Positions 52,284-61,972 are shown, counted from the stretch's first letter. The stretch is DNA of 64,000 bases from Catenulispora sp. GP43 (GCF_041260665.1 NZ_JBGCCT010000039.1:53231-117230), one strand, 5' to 3'. Made by a program: numbers and translations. Notes: generated from the sequence alone by a model not told the origin.

Positions 52284-52997
52284 TCACATGCGTACCCGCG
52301 CGGCGGCAATCGTGGCCGCCCCGATCACCGGCACCCCGGCCGCCCGCAGCGCCCGGGCCGCTTCGGCCAGGCTGGCGCCGCTGGTGCTGATGTCGTCGAC
52401 GAGGACCACGGCGGCTCCGGCGAGGGCGGCGGCACGGCGGGCCCGCAGGGCTCCGGAGAGGTTCGCGGCGCGCTCCTGGCGGGACAGGCCGGCCTGGTCC
52501 TCGACGGCGCGGGCGTGGCGCAGCGCGGACACGGCCCGGGCCGGCACGCCGACCTCGCGCAGGGCCCGCGCCGCGGTGCCGGCCAGGCGGGCGGTGGTGT
52601 CCTGGCCGCGGTCGCGGACGGCTTTGCGGCGTGAGGGCATGGGGATCAGTGCCACCGGGGGCCGGCGCGGGGTGGTGGTCGGCGCGCCGCCCGTCTCCAA
52701 GGTCCCCGCGACAGCCCGCGCGAGCGCCCGGCCCAGCACCCGCCGCAGATCGGCGCGCCCGCGCTCCTTGTAGCCGATGAGCATGGTCCGCACGGGGTCC
52801 TCGTACCGGGCCACCGCGTGCGTGCGCGGCGTGCCGGGCACCGCCGCCAGCGTGCGCCACGGTCCGCCGTCGGCGAGCAGGCCGTCGCAGTCCGGGCAGA
52901 GCGGCTCCCCGGAGGGCTGGGGACGCCCGCAGCCGCCGCAGTCGCGTTCGGCTGCCAGGTCCATCAGGGCGGCCCAGAGCGGGCGGACGAGCGGCAT
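52284..52997 (-). CDS. comF: ComF-family phosphoribosyltransferase-like protein
   Basis: This is a 237-residue cytosolic protein. An N-terminal zinc-ribbon CGGCGRPQPSGEPLCPDC (two CxxC pairs) is followed by the PRTase-fold domain. This contains VALIPMPSRRKAVRDRGQD and the PRPP-binding loop VVLVDDISTSGASLAEAARAL. ComF proteins help single-stranded DNA processing in transformation, but many non-competent actinobacteria keep them with an unknown role. It lies between hpf and lpqB, as in Streptomyces and Mycobacterium relatives. The upstream gap to lpqB is 73 bp. Confidence 0.92.
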   Translation of the reverse strand: MPLVRPLWAALMDLAAERDCGGCGRPQPSGEPLCPDCDGLLADGGPWRTLAAVPGTPRTHAVARYEDPVRTMLIGYKERGRADLRRVLGRALARAVAGTLETGGAPTTTPRRPPVALIPMPSRRKAVRDRGQDTTARLAGTAARALREVGVPARAVSALRHARAVEDQAGLSRQERAANLSGALRARRAAALAGAAVVLVDDISTSGASLAEAARALRAAGVPVIGAATIAAARVRM

Positions 52998-53070
52998 CGG
53001 ACCCCCGGTTCGCGCTGTGGTCGGAATACGGCGAATTATCCGCCATGCCCGACTTCGCGCGCCACCGGAA

Positions 53071-55158
53071 TCAGTCCGCGGTCACCGTCGCCTCCACCGG
53101 GCTGGACCCGATCTCCTGGAAGCTGTCCGTGCCGCCGCTGCGCTTGAAGTACGTGACCGTGCTCGACGGGTCGTTGGGCTCGGGGGCGTCGCTGAACGTC
53201 CACAGCGCCGCGTGCCCGCCGTTGGCGCCGGTCGCCGCGGCGATGTGCCGGGCGCCGGGCTGGGCGTCGTCGGGGTCGATGATCGTCGAGTCCTGCGAAC
53301 CGTCCAGGTACACCTTGTAGAGCTTGGGGGTGGTGGAATCGGTCTGGGTGCCCAGGAGCACCACGGTGCGGCCGTCGGCCCACGCCGCGTCCGTGACGTT
53401 CTGCAGCGCCGCCGACAGCTGGTCCCCGGTCTGCTGGGGGCCCTGCATCAGCTGGAAGAACGTGTCCATGGACAGGGTCGGCGCGCTCCCGGTGCGGTCG
53501 ATGGTCACCATCGAGGCCGGCAACGGGCTGCCGGCGGCCGCCGGGTTGCTCGTCTTGGCCTGCCCGTTCACCACGACCGCGCGCAGGCCGTCCGGCGAGG
53601 GCTTGAAGCGGGTCAGCGTCCCGCCGGGGACCAGCACGGCCTGCCGGTTCTGGCCGTCGGCGCCCTTCTCACCGGGATCCTGCACGTGGTAGAGGTTGGA
53701 ATTGTCGACCACCCAGAGCGAGCCGTCCACCGGATCCCACTCCAGGTCGGTCACGTTCCCGGGGTCGCTCGCGGTGTACCAGACCCGCTGGTCGGTGTTC
53801 TTGTCGTTGACCACGACCACCGAGCCGTCCTTCTCGACCGCGGCCACCGCGGTCGTGCCGGACGGCGCCTTCACGTCGGAGGAGTCGGTGGTCTGTTTCA
53901 CCGCGATCGGCGAGTTCTTCTGCAGTTGCAGGTCGCCCAGGCCGACCACCGACTGGACCTTCCCGCCGTTCGCCGGGCAGACGCCCGCGGGGCCGCCATT
54001 GGCGGTCAGCTGCTTGGAGAGGATCGCCGCGCTCGCGTTCTGCCCCGCCTGCGGGCACACCCAGTACGCCGTCGGCGGCCCCGAATTCTGCAAGACGTCC
54101 TCGGGGTGGCACACGGTACAGCCGGGATAGGTGACGCTCACCTCGGCGAGCGGGATCGGGGAGAGCAGCTGCTGGGTCTCCGCGGCGTCCCGGAACGTCT
54201 GGAGCAGCGCGTGCTGCACGTCGCTGATGTCCGTCATCCCGGCCGGCGGCGCCTTCAGCTGCACTCTGGCCACACCGCTGGGATCCACGTCCACCGTGCT
54301 CGCCAGTTCCAGGTGGGTGTTCTGCGCGGGATACCTGCCGTGCAGCACGGCGCGGGCCAGGGCGTCGTAGGTGTAGTCGGGCTTGCCGGTGTCCTGGGTC
54401 AGGTACACCTGGTCCATCTGCGAGATCCCGCCGTGCGTGGGCAGGTAGACCGGCAGCGCGGACTGGTAGGTCTGGTAGGCCCGTTTGAAGGCGTCGGGGG
54501 TGACCCAGCGGAAGCCCGGCGGCGTGTCGATCCGCCACCCGGTGTCCGGGCCGAGGTACTTCACCGCGAACTGCTGCGAGACCGGCTGCGTCACGTACTG
54601 GAAGAAGCCGTAGCTGTCGATCTGGGCGACCTCGGTGCCCTTCACGGTCACGTTCGTCACCGAGCCGACGGCCGGCGCCGCCGGGGCGGCCTGGGGCGCG
54701 CTGGAAACGGCGGCATCCGGATGCGCGCTGTGGTCGGCGCTGTGGTCCGTGCTCTGATCGGCACTCTGATCGGTGGTCAGGGCCGGCCCCGAGTAGTTCA
54801 CGACCTGGGTCGTGGTGGCGGCGGGGTTCCACTTGGCGCGGGCCGCGGGCGTCAGGTACTCCTGGGCGACGCTGAAGGTGGGGTCCTTCTGGTCGCCGGT
54901 CAGCGCCTGCAGGAAGCTGGACACCAGCGTCGTCGGCGACATGGAGGCACTGGGTTCCAGGGCCAGGATGAAGACGTTGTTCCGGCTCTGGTTCAGCGTG
55001 ACGCCGTGGACGTCGCCCTTGGACGGCGGGCCCGCGCACGCCGCGGTGCCCGCGACGGCTATCAGCGCGAGCAGCCCGGCGGCCCAGCGGGCCACCCTGT
55101 TCCCGGCGGCGCGGCGCGGGCCGGCGGCCGCCCGGCCGTCCGGATTCCCCGTGGTCAT
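53071..55158 (-). CDS. lpqB: Lipoprotein LpqB (MtrAB-associated, GerMN and beta-propeller domains)
   Basis: This is a 695-residue lipoprotein on the outer face of the membrane. The signal peptide ends in a lipobox GTAACAG (lipidated Cys near 41). An N-terminal domain follows, then a GerMN domain (about 240-370; VYLTQDTGKPDYTYDALARA, VQLKAPPAG) and a C-terminal propeller (about 400-695). LpqB interacts with the ectodomain of MtrB and modulates its signalling. An Asp/Ser/His-rich stretch of short repeats (TDQSADQSTDHSADHS) near 140 is an insert not typical of the family. ATG 55158 has GGGGGAG upstream and overlaps the mtrB stop (ATGA). Confidence 0.93.
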   Translation of the reverse strand: MTTGNPDGRAAAGPRRAAGNRVARWAAGLLALIAVAGTAACAGPPSKGDVHGVTLNQSRNNVFILALEPSASMSPTTLVSSFLQALTGDQKDPTFSVAQEYLTPAARAKWNPAATTTQVVNYSGPALTTDQSADQSTDHSADHSAHPDAAVSSAPQAAPAAPAVGSVTNVTVKGTEVAQIDSYGFFQYVTQPVSQQFAVKYLGPDTGWRIDTPPGFRWVTPDAFKRAYQTYQSALPVYLPTHGGISQMDQVYLTQDTGKPDYTYDALARAVLHGRYPAQNTHLELASTVDVDPSGVARVQLKAPPAGMTDISDVQHALLQTFRDAAETQQLLSPIPLAEVSVTYPGCTVCHPEDVLQNSGPPTAYWVCPQAGQNASAAILSKQLTANGGPAGVCPANGGKVQSVVGLGDLQLQKNSPIAVKQTTDSSDVKAPSGTTAVAAVEKDGSVVVVNDKNTDQRVWYTASDPGNVTDLEWDPVDGSLWVVDNSNLYHVQDPGEKGADGQNRQAVLVPGGTLTRFKPSPDGLRAVVVNGQAKTSNPAAAGSPLPASMVTIDRTGSAPTLSMDTFFQLMQGPQQTGDQLSAALQNVTDAAWADGRTVVLLGTQTDSTTPKLYKVYLDGSQDSTIIDPDDAQPGARHIAAATGANGGHAALWTFSDAPEPNDPSSTVTYFKRSGGTDSFQEIGSSPVEATVTAD

Positions 55159-56996
55159 CGACGCTCCCCCAGTCGGTCCGAGCCGCGCCCGGCGAGTCCG
55201 GTCAGGTCCGGGCCGGTGTGGCGCGGGGCGGCCGCGACGGCGCCCTCGGCGGCCAGCCGCGCGGCCTCGGCCTGGCGCTTGTGGTGGCGCGAGTCGTCCG
55301 GCTCCAGCGGGATCGGCGAGCGCACCAGCTCCACGCCGGCGGTACGCGGCAGCGTCAGCCGGAACTGCGAGCCGCCGCCGGGCTCGCCCCAGGCCTGGAG
55401 CCAGCCGTGGTGCAGGTGCGCGTCCTCCAGCGAGATCGCCAGGCCCAGGCCGGTGCCGCCGGTGGTGCGGGCCCGGGCCGGGTCGGCCCGCCAGAAGCGG
55501 CCGAAGACCAGCGAGGACTCGCCGGGCTTGAGGCCGACGCCGTAGTCGCGCACCGCGACCGCGACCGCCTCGCCGGAGGCGGCCACCTTGACCACCACCG
55601 GGCGGCCCTCGCTGTGCTCGATGGCGTTGACCACCAGGTTGCGCAGGATGCGCTCGATGCGGCGCGGGTCGATCTCGGCCACGCAAGGGCTCTCCGGCGC
55701 CACGATGCGCACGTCCGAGCCCTTGCGCTCGGACAGCACCGCGCAGCCGTCGACCACCCGGCGGGCCAGCAGGCGCAGGTCCACCGGCTCGGCGTCCAGC
55801 ACCGCGGCGCCGGCGTCGAACCGGCTGATCTCCAGCAGGTCGCCGAGCAGTTCCTCGAAGCGGTCCAGCTGGGTCTGCAGCAGCTCGGCCGAGCGCGCGG
55901 TCGGGCCGCTGAAGTCCTCGCGGGAGTCGTGCAGGACGTCGGCGGCCATCCGCACGGTGGTCAGCGGTGTGCGCAGCTCGTGGGAGACGTCGGAGACGAA
56001 CCGGCGCTGGACCCGCGAGAGCTCCTCCAGCTTGCGGATCTGCCGCTGCATGTTGCCGGCCATGGTGTTGAACGAGGTCGCCAGCCGGGCCAGGTCGTCC
56101 TCGCCGCGCACCCGCATCCGCTCGTCGAACCGGCCGTCGGCCAGGCGCTCGGCGATCCCGGCGGCCTGCCGGACCGGGGTGACCACCAGCCGGGTGATGA
56201 ACCAGGCGACCCCGGCCAGGGCCAGGACCAGCACCGCGCCGGCGATGACGATCATCTCGTTGTCGAAGTTGAGAGCCTGGCTCTCCGTGGTGAACGGGAA
56301 GGCGTAGTACAACTTGACCGTGTCGTGGTTGGGGTCCGGCAGCTGGAACGCCCCGCCGTAGAGCAGCCCCGGGGTCTTGTGGTCGGTCAGCCCGGCCCCG
56401 GTGGAGGCGTCGAGCATGACCACGTCCCCGGCGGCCGTCTGCACGCCGTACTCCAGGTTCGTGGTGAGCATCTGGGCCTGGAAGTTGTCCCCGCCGTAGG
56501 GCTGGACCTTGCCGCGCAGCTTGTCCGGGATGCTCTTGGGCAGGATCCCGCCGCAGGTGTAGCCCGAGACCGGGAGGGTGGACTCGTCCGTCATCAGCAT
56601 CACCTGGTAGGTGTCGCTGTTGGCGCCGGTGCACAGGTTGCGGACCATGTCGTCCAGGCTGTTGACCCACGCGGCGGTGGCGGCCGGGCCGGCGTCGCGC
56701 AGCGGCACGCCGGCGGTCCCGGCCTGCCGGATGCCATCCGAGGCGGTGGCGATGGACGCGCTGGCCTCGCTGAACCCGCTGCTGACCATGGCCAGCGACG
56801 AGCTCTCCTTGGCCTGCACCAGGCCGTCGCGGATCTTGCTGTCCAGCACCCAGCCCAGGATGAACGCGATGACGACCGACAGCAGCAGGGTGAGCGACAC
56901 CACGCGCAACTGCAGCGAGCCGCGCCAGGTCCCGGGCAGTTCCAGGACGGCGCGGCCGAAACGCCGGGCACCGCCGGTGAACTTCGAGACCCGCAT
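55155..56996 (-). CDS. mtrB: Sensor histidine kinase MtrB
   Basis: This is a 613-residue membrane kinase of the MtrAB system. TM1 is near 30-50, an extracytoplasmic sensor domain spans ~50-245, and TM2 is near 248-270. HAMP follows, then HisKA with the phospho-acceptor His near 338 in FVSDVSHELRTPLTTVRMAA. HATPase_c has NLVVNAIEHSEG, DYGVGLKPGES and GGTGLGLAISLEDAHLHHG. Neighbours are the classic mtrA-mtrB-lpqB order with 4-bp coupling to lpqB and a 16-bp gap to mtrA. It controls cell wall, division and development genes in actinobacteria. Confidence 0.95.
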   Translation of the reverse strand: MRVSKFTGGARRFGRAVLELPGTWRGSLQLRVVSLTLLLSVVIAFILGWVLDSKIRDGLVQAKESSSLAMVSSGFSEASASIATASDGIRQAGTAGVPLRDAGPAATAAWVNSLDDMVRNLCTGANSDTYQVMLMTDESTLPVSGYTCGGILPKSIPDKLRGKVQPYGGDNFQAQMLTTNLEYGVQTAAGDVVMLDASTGAGLTDHKTPGLLYGGAFQLPDPNHDTVKLYYAFPFTTESQALNFDNEMIVIAGAVLVLALAGVAWFITRLVVTPVRQAAGIAERLADGRFDERMRVRGEDDLARLATSFNTMAGNMQRQIRKLEELSRVQRRFVSDVSHELRTPLTTVRMAADVLHDSREDFSGPTARSAELLQTQLDRFEELLGDLLEISRFDAGAAVLDAEPVDLRLLARRVVDGCAVLSERKGSDVRIVAPESPCVAEIDPRRIERILRNLVVNAIEHSEGRPVVVKVAASGEAVAVAVRDYGVGLKPGESSLVFGRFWRADPARARTTGGTGLGLAISLEDAHLHHGWLQAWGEPGGGSQFRLTLPRTAGVELVRSPIPLEPDDSRHHKRQAEAARLAAEGAVAAAPRHTGPDLTGLAGRGSDRLGERR

Positions 56997-57012
56997 CTAC
57001 TTCCCGCCCGTG

Positions 57013-57690
57013 TTAAGCCGGACCGGCTTTGTAACCCACCCCGCGCACGGTGACCACGATCTCCGGGTTCTCCGGGTCGACCTCGATCTTGCTGCGCAGC
57101 CGCTGCACGTGCACGTTCACCAGCCGGGTGTCGGCGGCGTGGCGGTAGCCCCAGACCTGCTCCAGCAGCACCTCGCGGGTGAACACCTGCCAGGGCTTGC
57201 GCGCCAGGGCGACCAGCAGGTCGAACTCCAGCGGCGTGAGCGGGATCTGCCGGCCGTCGCGCTTGACGGAGTGGCCGGCCACGTCGATCGACAGGTCGCC
57301 GATGGCCAGCGTCTCGGGCTTGGGCTCGTCGGCGCGGCGCAGCCGGGCGCGCACCCGGGCCACCAGCTCCTTGACCTTGAACGGCTTGATCACGTAGTCG
57401 TCGGCGCCGGACTCCAGGCCGACCACCACGTCGACGGTGTCGCTCTTGGCGGTGAGCATGATGATCGGGACCCCGGACTCGCCGCGGATCAGCCGGCACA
57501 CGTCGATGCCGTCGCGGCCCGGGAGCATCAGGTCAAGCAGGACCAGGTCCGGCTTGAAGTCGCGGAACACCTGCAGGGCCCGGTCACCGTCGGCGACGGA
57601 CGTGGTCTCGAAGCCCTCGCCGCGCAGGGCGATGCCCAGCATCTCGGACAGGGCTATGTCATCGTCGACGATGAGGACACGACCTTTCAT
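57013..57690 (-). CDS. mtrA: Response regulator MtrA
   Basis: This is a 225-residue OmpR-type regulator. The receiver shows VLIVDDDIALSEMLGIALRG, phospho-acceptor Asp in LVLLDLMLPGRDGIDVCRLI, and Lys in GADDYVIKPFKVKELVARVR. The winged helix LTPLEFDLLVALARKPWQVF, then LLEQVWGYRHAADTRLVNVH and VTVRGVGYKAG, is almost invariant across MtrA proteins. ATG 57690 (MKGRVLIVDDD) gives the family start; ATG 57699 adds three residues. It is the first gene of the mtrA-mtrB-lpqB operon and diverges from the membrane protein at 57861. Confidence 0.96.
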   Translation of the reverse strand: MKGRVLIVDDDIALSEMLGIALRGEGFETTSVADGDRALQVFRDFKPDLVLLDLMLPGRDGIDVCRLIRGESGVPIIMLTAKSDTVDVVVGLESGADDYVIKPFKVKELVARVRARLRRADEPKPETLAIGDLSIDVAGHSVKRDGRQIPLTPLEFDLLVALARKPWQVFTREVLLEQVWGYRHAADTRLVNVHVQRLRSKIEVDPENPEIVVTVRGVGYKAGPA

Positions 57691-57860
57691 GCGGACCATC
57701 GTCGCATTACTTTCCGTTTTTGGTGAATCCCCGGGGCCCCTGGGAAGGATCACGGGTGTTGGTGCGGGGGTGGCGCCGTCCTCTGCCCTGCCTGCATGCT
57801 GGGGTGCACACTCCGGCGACGAGCCGGCGAAGCCCCGAGGAAGAGGCGTCCACGCAGCCC

Positions 57861-58928
57861 ATGAGCCACGTCACCGGACCCACGATGTCCCCTTCCGTGC
57901 CCGGCTCCGACGCTCGGGCGGCGTACACGCCCGCGGGCCTGGGACGCGGAGTGGTCCCTTTGCGTCCGCTGCAAGCCGGGGAAATCCTCGACGGCGCGGT
58001 GACCGCGATGCGGGCCCATCCCGGCGTCATGCTCGGCCTGTCGGCGCTGGTGGTCACCGTCGGCCAGGCCGTGGCGATCCCGCTGGACTATCTGTATCTG
58101 CGGTTCCTGGCCGGACTGGTCAACGACAACACCACGCTGGGCAGCGGCACCGGGCTCAACGACCTGGCGATGCTGCGGCCCGGCATACTGATCAACGCGC
58201 TGATCGTCTCGCTGCTGGTCGGGCTGCTGACCGCCGCGGTGGCCCGGGCGGCGCTGGGCCGGCCGGTGACCCTGGCCCAGGTGTGGGCCTCGACCCGGCC
58301 CCGGCTGCTCCGGCTGTTCGGGCTCTCGCTGCTGATCTTCGTCGCCCTGTTCGGCCTGCTGATCCTGGGCATGGTCCCGGGCCTGCTGCTGGCCGCCGCC
58401 GGGAGCCCGGCCGCGGCCCTGGTGCTGCTGCTAGGGATCGGCGCGGCGGCGGTGCTGGCGGTCAACCGCTGGGTGGCGTGGTCGCTGGCCGCGGCCGCGC
58501 TGGTCCTGGAGGAGCAGCCGGTCCGGCGGGCGCTGAAGCGGTCCTCGACGCTGGTCAAGGGCGGCTGGTGGCGGGTCGTGGGCGTCTCGCTGCTGGCGCT
58601 GCTGGTGTCGGAGATGATCGCCGTGGTGCTCTCGGTGGTGCAGGAAGTGGTCGTCGGCTCGAATCTGAGCCCGGTGGCCGACAACGGGGACGGGACCTTC
58701 TCCGGGCACCACGTCTCGCTGCTGTACGTGTTCCTCGGGGCCCTGTTCTCGGCGGCGATCCAGTCGGTGGTGTCGCCCTTCGCCGCCTCGGTGATGGCCC
58801 TGCAGTACGTGGACCGGCGGATGCGCCGCGAGGGGCTGGACATCCAGCTGGCGATGAACGCGCGGCACCAGCGTGAGAGCTCGGCGGCCGGCGGCGGACC
58901 GGCGCCGGGGAACGGCCCGGCTGCGTGA
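57861..58928 (+). CDS. Multi-pass membrane protein (glycerophosphodiesterase membrane-domain-like)
   Basis: This is a 355-residue protein with about six hydrophobic helices between residues 55 and 330. It begins with PLRPLQAGEILDGAVTAMRAHPG, a hallmark of the actinobacterial family labelled glycerophosphoryl diester phosphodiesterase membrane domain. No catalytic phosphodiesterase domain is attached, so it is probably structural or a transport partner. ATG 57861 or 57885 may be the start; neither has ideal ribosome-binding spacing. The stop overlaps the DUF4129 gene start (GTGA). Divergent from mtrA, it heads a five-gene operon also seen in Streptomyces. Confidence 0.8.
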   Translation: MSHVTGPTMSPSVPGSDARAAYTPAGLGRGVVPLRPLQAGEILDGAVTAMRAHPGVMLGLSALVVTVGQAVAIPLDYLYLRFLAGLVNDNTTLGSGTGLNDLAMLRPGILINALIVSLLVGLLTAAVARAALGRPVTLAQVWASTRPRLLRLFGLSLLIFVALFGLLILGMVPGLLLAAAGSPAAALVLLLGIGAAAVLAVNRWVAWSLAAAALVLEEQPVRRALKRSSTLVKGGWWRVVGVSLLALLVSEMIAVVLSVVQEVVVGSNLSPVADNGDGTFSGHHVSLLYVFLGALFSAAIQSVVSPFAASVMALQYVDRRMRREGLDIQLAMNARHQRESSAAGGGPAPGNGPAA

Positions 58929-59731
58929 CCGATCCCGGGGCCCCGGTGACGCCGCCGCCTGGCGTACCGATCGACGTCGGCCGAGACGAGGCGCGCCGCG
59001 CGGCCGCGGACGAGCTGGCCAAGCCGGCCTACGCGCACGCCCGGCCCTCGCTCACCCGGCGGGCGCTGGACTGGATCGGGCACGAGCTGAGCACGTTGTG
59101 GGACAAGGCCTTCGGCGGCGGGACGAGCGGGGGCGACGGCTGGACCGCGCTGCTGGTCGTCCTGGTGCTGCTGGTGGTCGTCGTGCTGGTGGTCCGCCGG
59201 CGCTACGGGCCGGTCCGGCGGCGGGTGCGGGCCGACCAGGCGCTGTTCGACGAGGCGGCCCCGATGGACGCGGCCGGCTACCGGCACGCGGCGGAGGAGC
59301 ACGCGGCCGGCGGGCGGTGGGCCGAGGCGGTGCGGGCACGGCTGCGCGCGGTCATCGCGGCGCTGGAGGAGCGGGCGGTGCTGGACCCGCGGCCGGGGCG
59401 GACCGCCGACGTGGCGGCGCGGGAGGCCGGGGCGCTGCTGCCGGAGCAGGCGCCGGCCCTGCTGGCCGCGGCGCGGGTCTTCGACGACATCTGGTACGGC
59501 CAGGCGGCCGCCGGGGCCGAGGACTACCGGCGGCTGGTGGCGGTGGACGAGGCGGTCGCGGCCGCGCGGGTGCGGGTGCAGGTGCAGGTGCAGGTCGGGA
59601 GCGTGGCCGGGGGTTCGGCCGGGGGCTCGGCGGGCGGGGAGCTGGCTGAGCTGGCTGAGCTGCCGGGGCGGTCGGGCCGGTCGGGGCGGTCGGAACCGTC
59701 GAGCCCCTCCAAGCCGCCGGAGCCGCGATGA
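58925..59731 (+). CDS. DUF4129-domain membrane protein
   Basis: This is a 268-residue protein with one strong membrane helix (ALLVVLVLLVVVVLVV near 76-92) and a short N-terminal region before it. The cytosolic DUF4129 domain (about 110-220) contains the ALFDEAAPMDAAGYRHAAEE block and the ending AARVFDDIWYGQAAAGAEDY, which is diagnostic. A tail of VQVQVQV and Gly/Ala/Ser repeats follows. It is coupled on both sides by 4-bp overlaps. DUF4129 proteins accompany MoxR and DUF58 genes in many actinomycetes; their role is not established. Confidence 0.88.
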   Translation: MTDPGAPVTPPPGVPIDVGRDEARRAAADELAKPAYAHARPSLTRRALDWIGHELSTLWDKAFGGGTSGGDGWTALLVVLVLLVVVVLVVRRRYGPVRRRVRADQALFDEAAPMDAAGYRHAAEEHAAGGRWAEAVRARLRAVIAALEERAVLDPRPGRTADVAAREAGALLPEQAPALLAAARVFDDIWYGQAAAGAEDYRRLVAVDEAVAAARVRVQVQVQVGSVAGGSAGGSAGGELAELAELPGRSGRSGRSEPSSPSKPPEPR

Positions 59732-60861
59732 AGACCCTGCGGGCCTGGCGCTGGCCGCTGGCCGCGCTCGCCGTCCTGCTGCTCGGCGCCCTGGTCACCG
59801 TGCTGACCTTCGGCGGCAACGGCGGCGGCACCCTCGATCCGGACTCGGCCTCGCCTGACGGCGGCCGCGCCCTGGCCGCACTGCTGCGGGACCGGGGCGT
59901 CACGGTCACCCCCGCGCGGACCACCGCCGACGCACTGGCCGCGGTCCAGGGCGCGCAGGGCGGCGCGACGCTGCTCGTCACCGACCCGGGGCTGCTGACC
60001 CTGGTGCAGATCGACACCCTGGCCGCGACGCCGGTGGCCCGGCTGGTGGTGGTGCAGCCGGATCCGCAGTCGGCGCAGCTGTTCACCTCCCCGGTGACCC
60101 GGGTGGGCCAGTCGCCCGCGGGCGTGCCGGTGGTCGACCCGGCCTGCCCGGACGCCGACGCGACTGCCGCCGGCAACGCCGACATCGGCGACGCCGAAGT
60201 GTTCAGCGGTCTGACCGCCGGCTGCTACCAGACACCCGACGGCTACGCGCTGGCAACGGCGCCGGGACCGGCGTCGGACGACACGGTGCTGGTCGGCAGC
60301 CGCACGCCGTTCCGCAACGACCACCTCGCCGACCACGGCAACGCGGCCCTGGCCCTGCGCCTGCTCGGCAAGCACCCGACGGTCGTCTGGTACCTGCCGG
60401 ACGGCGCGGACCCGGGCGCTACGGCCTCCGGCCAAAAAAGCTTCACCGCGGTCCTGCCGGCCGGCTGGCGCTGGGGCGCCCTGACGATGGTGCTGGCCAT
60501 CGGACTGCTGGCCCTGTGGCAGGCCCGCCGCCTCGGCCCGGTCGTGGCCGAGCGCATGCCGGTGGCGGTCCGCGCCGCCGAGACGGCCGAGGGCCGCGCG
60601 AGGCTGTACGAACGCGGCCGGGTGACCGACCGCGCGTCCGGTGCGCTGCGCGAGGCGGCGCGCTCCCGGCTGGCCGCCCGCCTGGGCCTGCCGCGCACGG
60701 CCGCGGTCGGCGACATCGCGACGGCCGTCGCGGCCCGCGGCGGACCGCCGGCGGCGGACACCCTGGCGGTGCTGGCGGGCCCGGCGCCCGCCGACGACGC
60801 CGGCCTGGTGGGATTGGCTTCGGCGCTGGACCGGCTGGAAGCCGAGGTCGGGCGGCTGTGA
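59728..60861 (+). CDS. DUF4350-domain membrane protein
   Basis: This is a 377-residue protein. An N-terminal membrane helix (about 10-28) is followed by the DUF4350 domain (about 45-230), with SPDGGRALAALLRDRGVTVT, ATLLVTDPGLLT and a late NDHLADHGNAALALRLLG. A second membrane helix lies near 250-268 (WGALTMVLAIGLLALW), and the cytosolic C-terminal domain starts QARRLGPVVAERMPVAVRAA. The layout suggests a domain outside the membrane and a helical cytosolic tail. It is coupled to DUF4129 (ATGA) and followed by MoxR after 19 bp. Confidence 0.88.
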   Translation: MKTLRAWRWPLAALAVLLLGALVTVLTFGGNGGGTLDPDSASPDGGRALAALLRDRGVTVTPARTTADALAAVQGAQGGATLLVTDPGLLTLVQIDTLAATPVARLVVVQPDPQSAQLFTSPVTRVGQSPAGVPVVDPACPDADATAAGNADIGDAEVFSGLTAGCYQTPDGYALATAPGPASDDTVLVGSRTPFRNDHLADHGNAALALRLLGKHPTVVWYLPDGADPGATASGQKSFTAVLPAGWRWGALTMVLAIGLLALWQARRLGPVVAERMPVAVRAAETAEGRARLYERGRVTDRASGALREAARSRLAARLGLPRTAAVGDIATAVAARGGPPAADTLAVLAGPAPADDAGLVGLASALDRLEAEVGRL

Positions 60862-60880
60862 CGAGGGACAGGAGAGCGAG

Positions 60881-61972
60881 ATGACGCAGGGCTCTGGTTT
60901 CGGGGTGGGCGGCGCTGCGGTGTCGGGTGCCGGAGGAACGGCTTTCGAAGAGCCGGGGATCGGCATGGCGGGTTCGGGGGGTTCCGCGCGTTCGGCGGGT
61001 TCGGCCACCGGGCCGGTCGACCCCGCCGACGCCCGTGCCGCGCTGATGGCCGTCCGCGCCGAGGTCGGCAAGGCCGTCGTCGGCCAGGACTCCGCGGTCA
61101 CCGGCCTGGTCATCGCGCTGCTGTCGGGCGGCCACGTGCTCCTCGAAGGCGTGCCGGGCGTGGCGAAGACGCTGCTGGTGCGCTCACTGGCGGCGGCGCT
61201 GGCGCTGGACTCCAAGCGCGTGCAGTTCACCCCGGACCTGATGCCCGGCGACGTGACCGGCTCGGCCGTCTTCGACAGCCGGACCGCGGAGTTCTCCTTC
61301 CGCGAGGGCCCGGTGTTCACCAATCTGCTGCTCGCCGACGAGATCAACCGCACTCCTCCGAAGACGCAGGCCTCGCTGCTGGAGGCGATGGAGGAGCGGC
61401 AGGTGACCGTGGACGGCCGCCCGCGCCCGCTGCCGGAGGTCTTCCTCGTCGCCGCGACGCAGAACCCGGTCGAGTTCGAGGGCACCTACCCGCTCCCCGA
61501 GGCGCAGCTGGACCGCTTCCTGCTGAAACTGGTCCTGCCGCTTCCCGGCCGCGACGAGGAGATCGGCATTCTGGACCGGCACGCCAACGGCTTCGACCCC
61601 CGCGACCTGGACGCCGCCGGCGTCCGTCCGGTCGCCGGGCCCGCCGAGCTGGCCGCCGCCCGCGCCGCCGCACGCCAGGTCACCGTCAGCCGCGACGTGC
61701 TGGGCTACATCGCCGACCTGGCCCGCGCCACGCGCATGTCGCCGTCGCTGGCGCTGGGCGTCTCACCGCGCGGCGCCACCGCGCTGCTCAGCACCGCACG
61801 CTCGTGGGCGTGGCTCGCCGGGCGCGGATACGTCACCCCGGACGACGTCCAGGCCCTGGCCAAGCCGACGCTGCGGCACCGGGTTCGGCTGCGCGCCGAG
61901 GCCGAGATGGAGGGCGGCACCGCCGACGGCGTGCTGGACGCCGTGCTCGGCGCTGTCCCGGTCCCCCGGTAG
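60881..61972 (+). CDS. MoxR-family AAA ATPase
   Basis: This is a 363-residue cytosolic ATPase. After a Gly/Ser-rich N-terminus (about 1-45), Walker A is LLEGVPGVAKTLLVRSLA near 90. RVQFTPDLMPGDVTGSAVFD is the MoxR signature, Walker B is NLLLADEINRTPPKTQASLL, sensor 1 is ATQNPVEFEGTYPLPEAQLD, and an Arg finger region follows. MoxR proteins act as chaperones with DUF58 or VWA partners, and a DUF58 gene follows here. ATG 60881 has ACAGGAGAG upstream. Confidence 0.94.
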   Translation: MTQGSGFGVGGAAVSGAGGTAFEEPGIGMAGSGGSARSAGSATGPVDPADARAALMAVRAEVGKAVVGQDSAVTGLVIALLSGGHVLLEGVPGVAKTLLVRSLAAALALDSKRVQFTPDLMPGDVTGSAVFDSRTAEFSFREGPVFTNLLLADEINRTPPKTQASLLEAMEERQVTVDGRPRPLPEVFLVAATQNPVEFEGTYPLPEAQLDRFLLKLVLPLPGRDEEIGILDRHANGFDPRDLDAAGVRPVAGPAELAAARAAARQVTVSRDVLGYIADLARATRMSPSLALGVSPRGATALLSTARSWAWLAGRGYVTPDDVQALAKPTLRHRVRLRAEAEMEGGTADGVLDAVLGAVPVPR

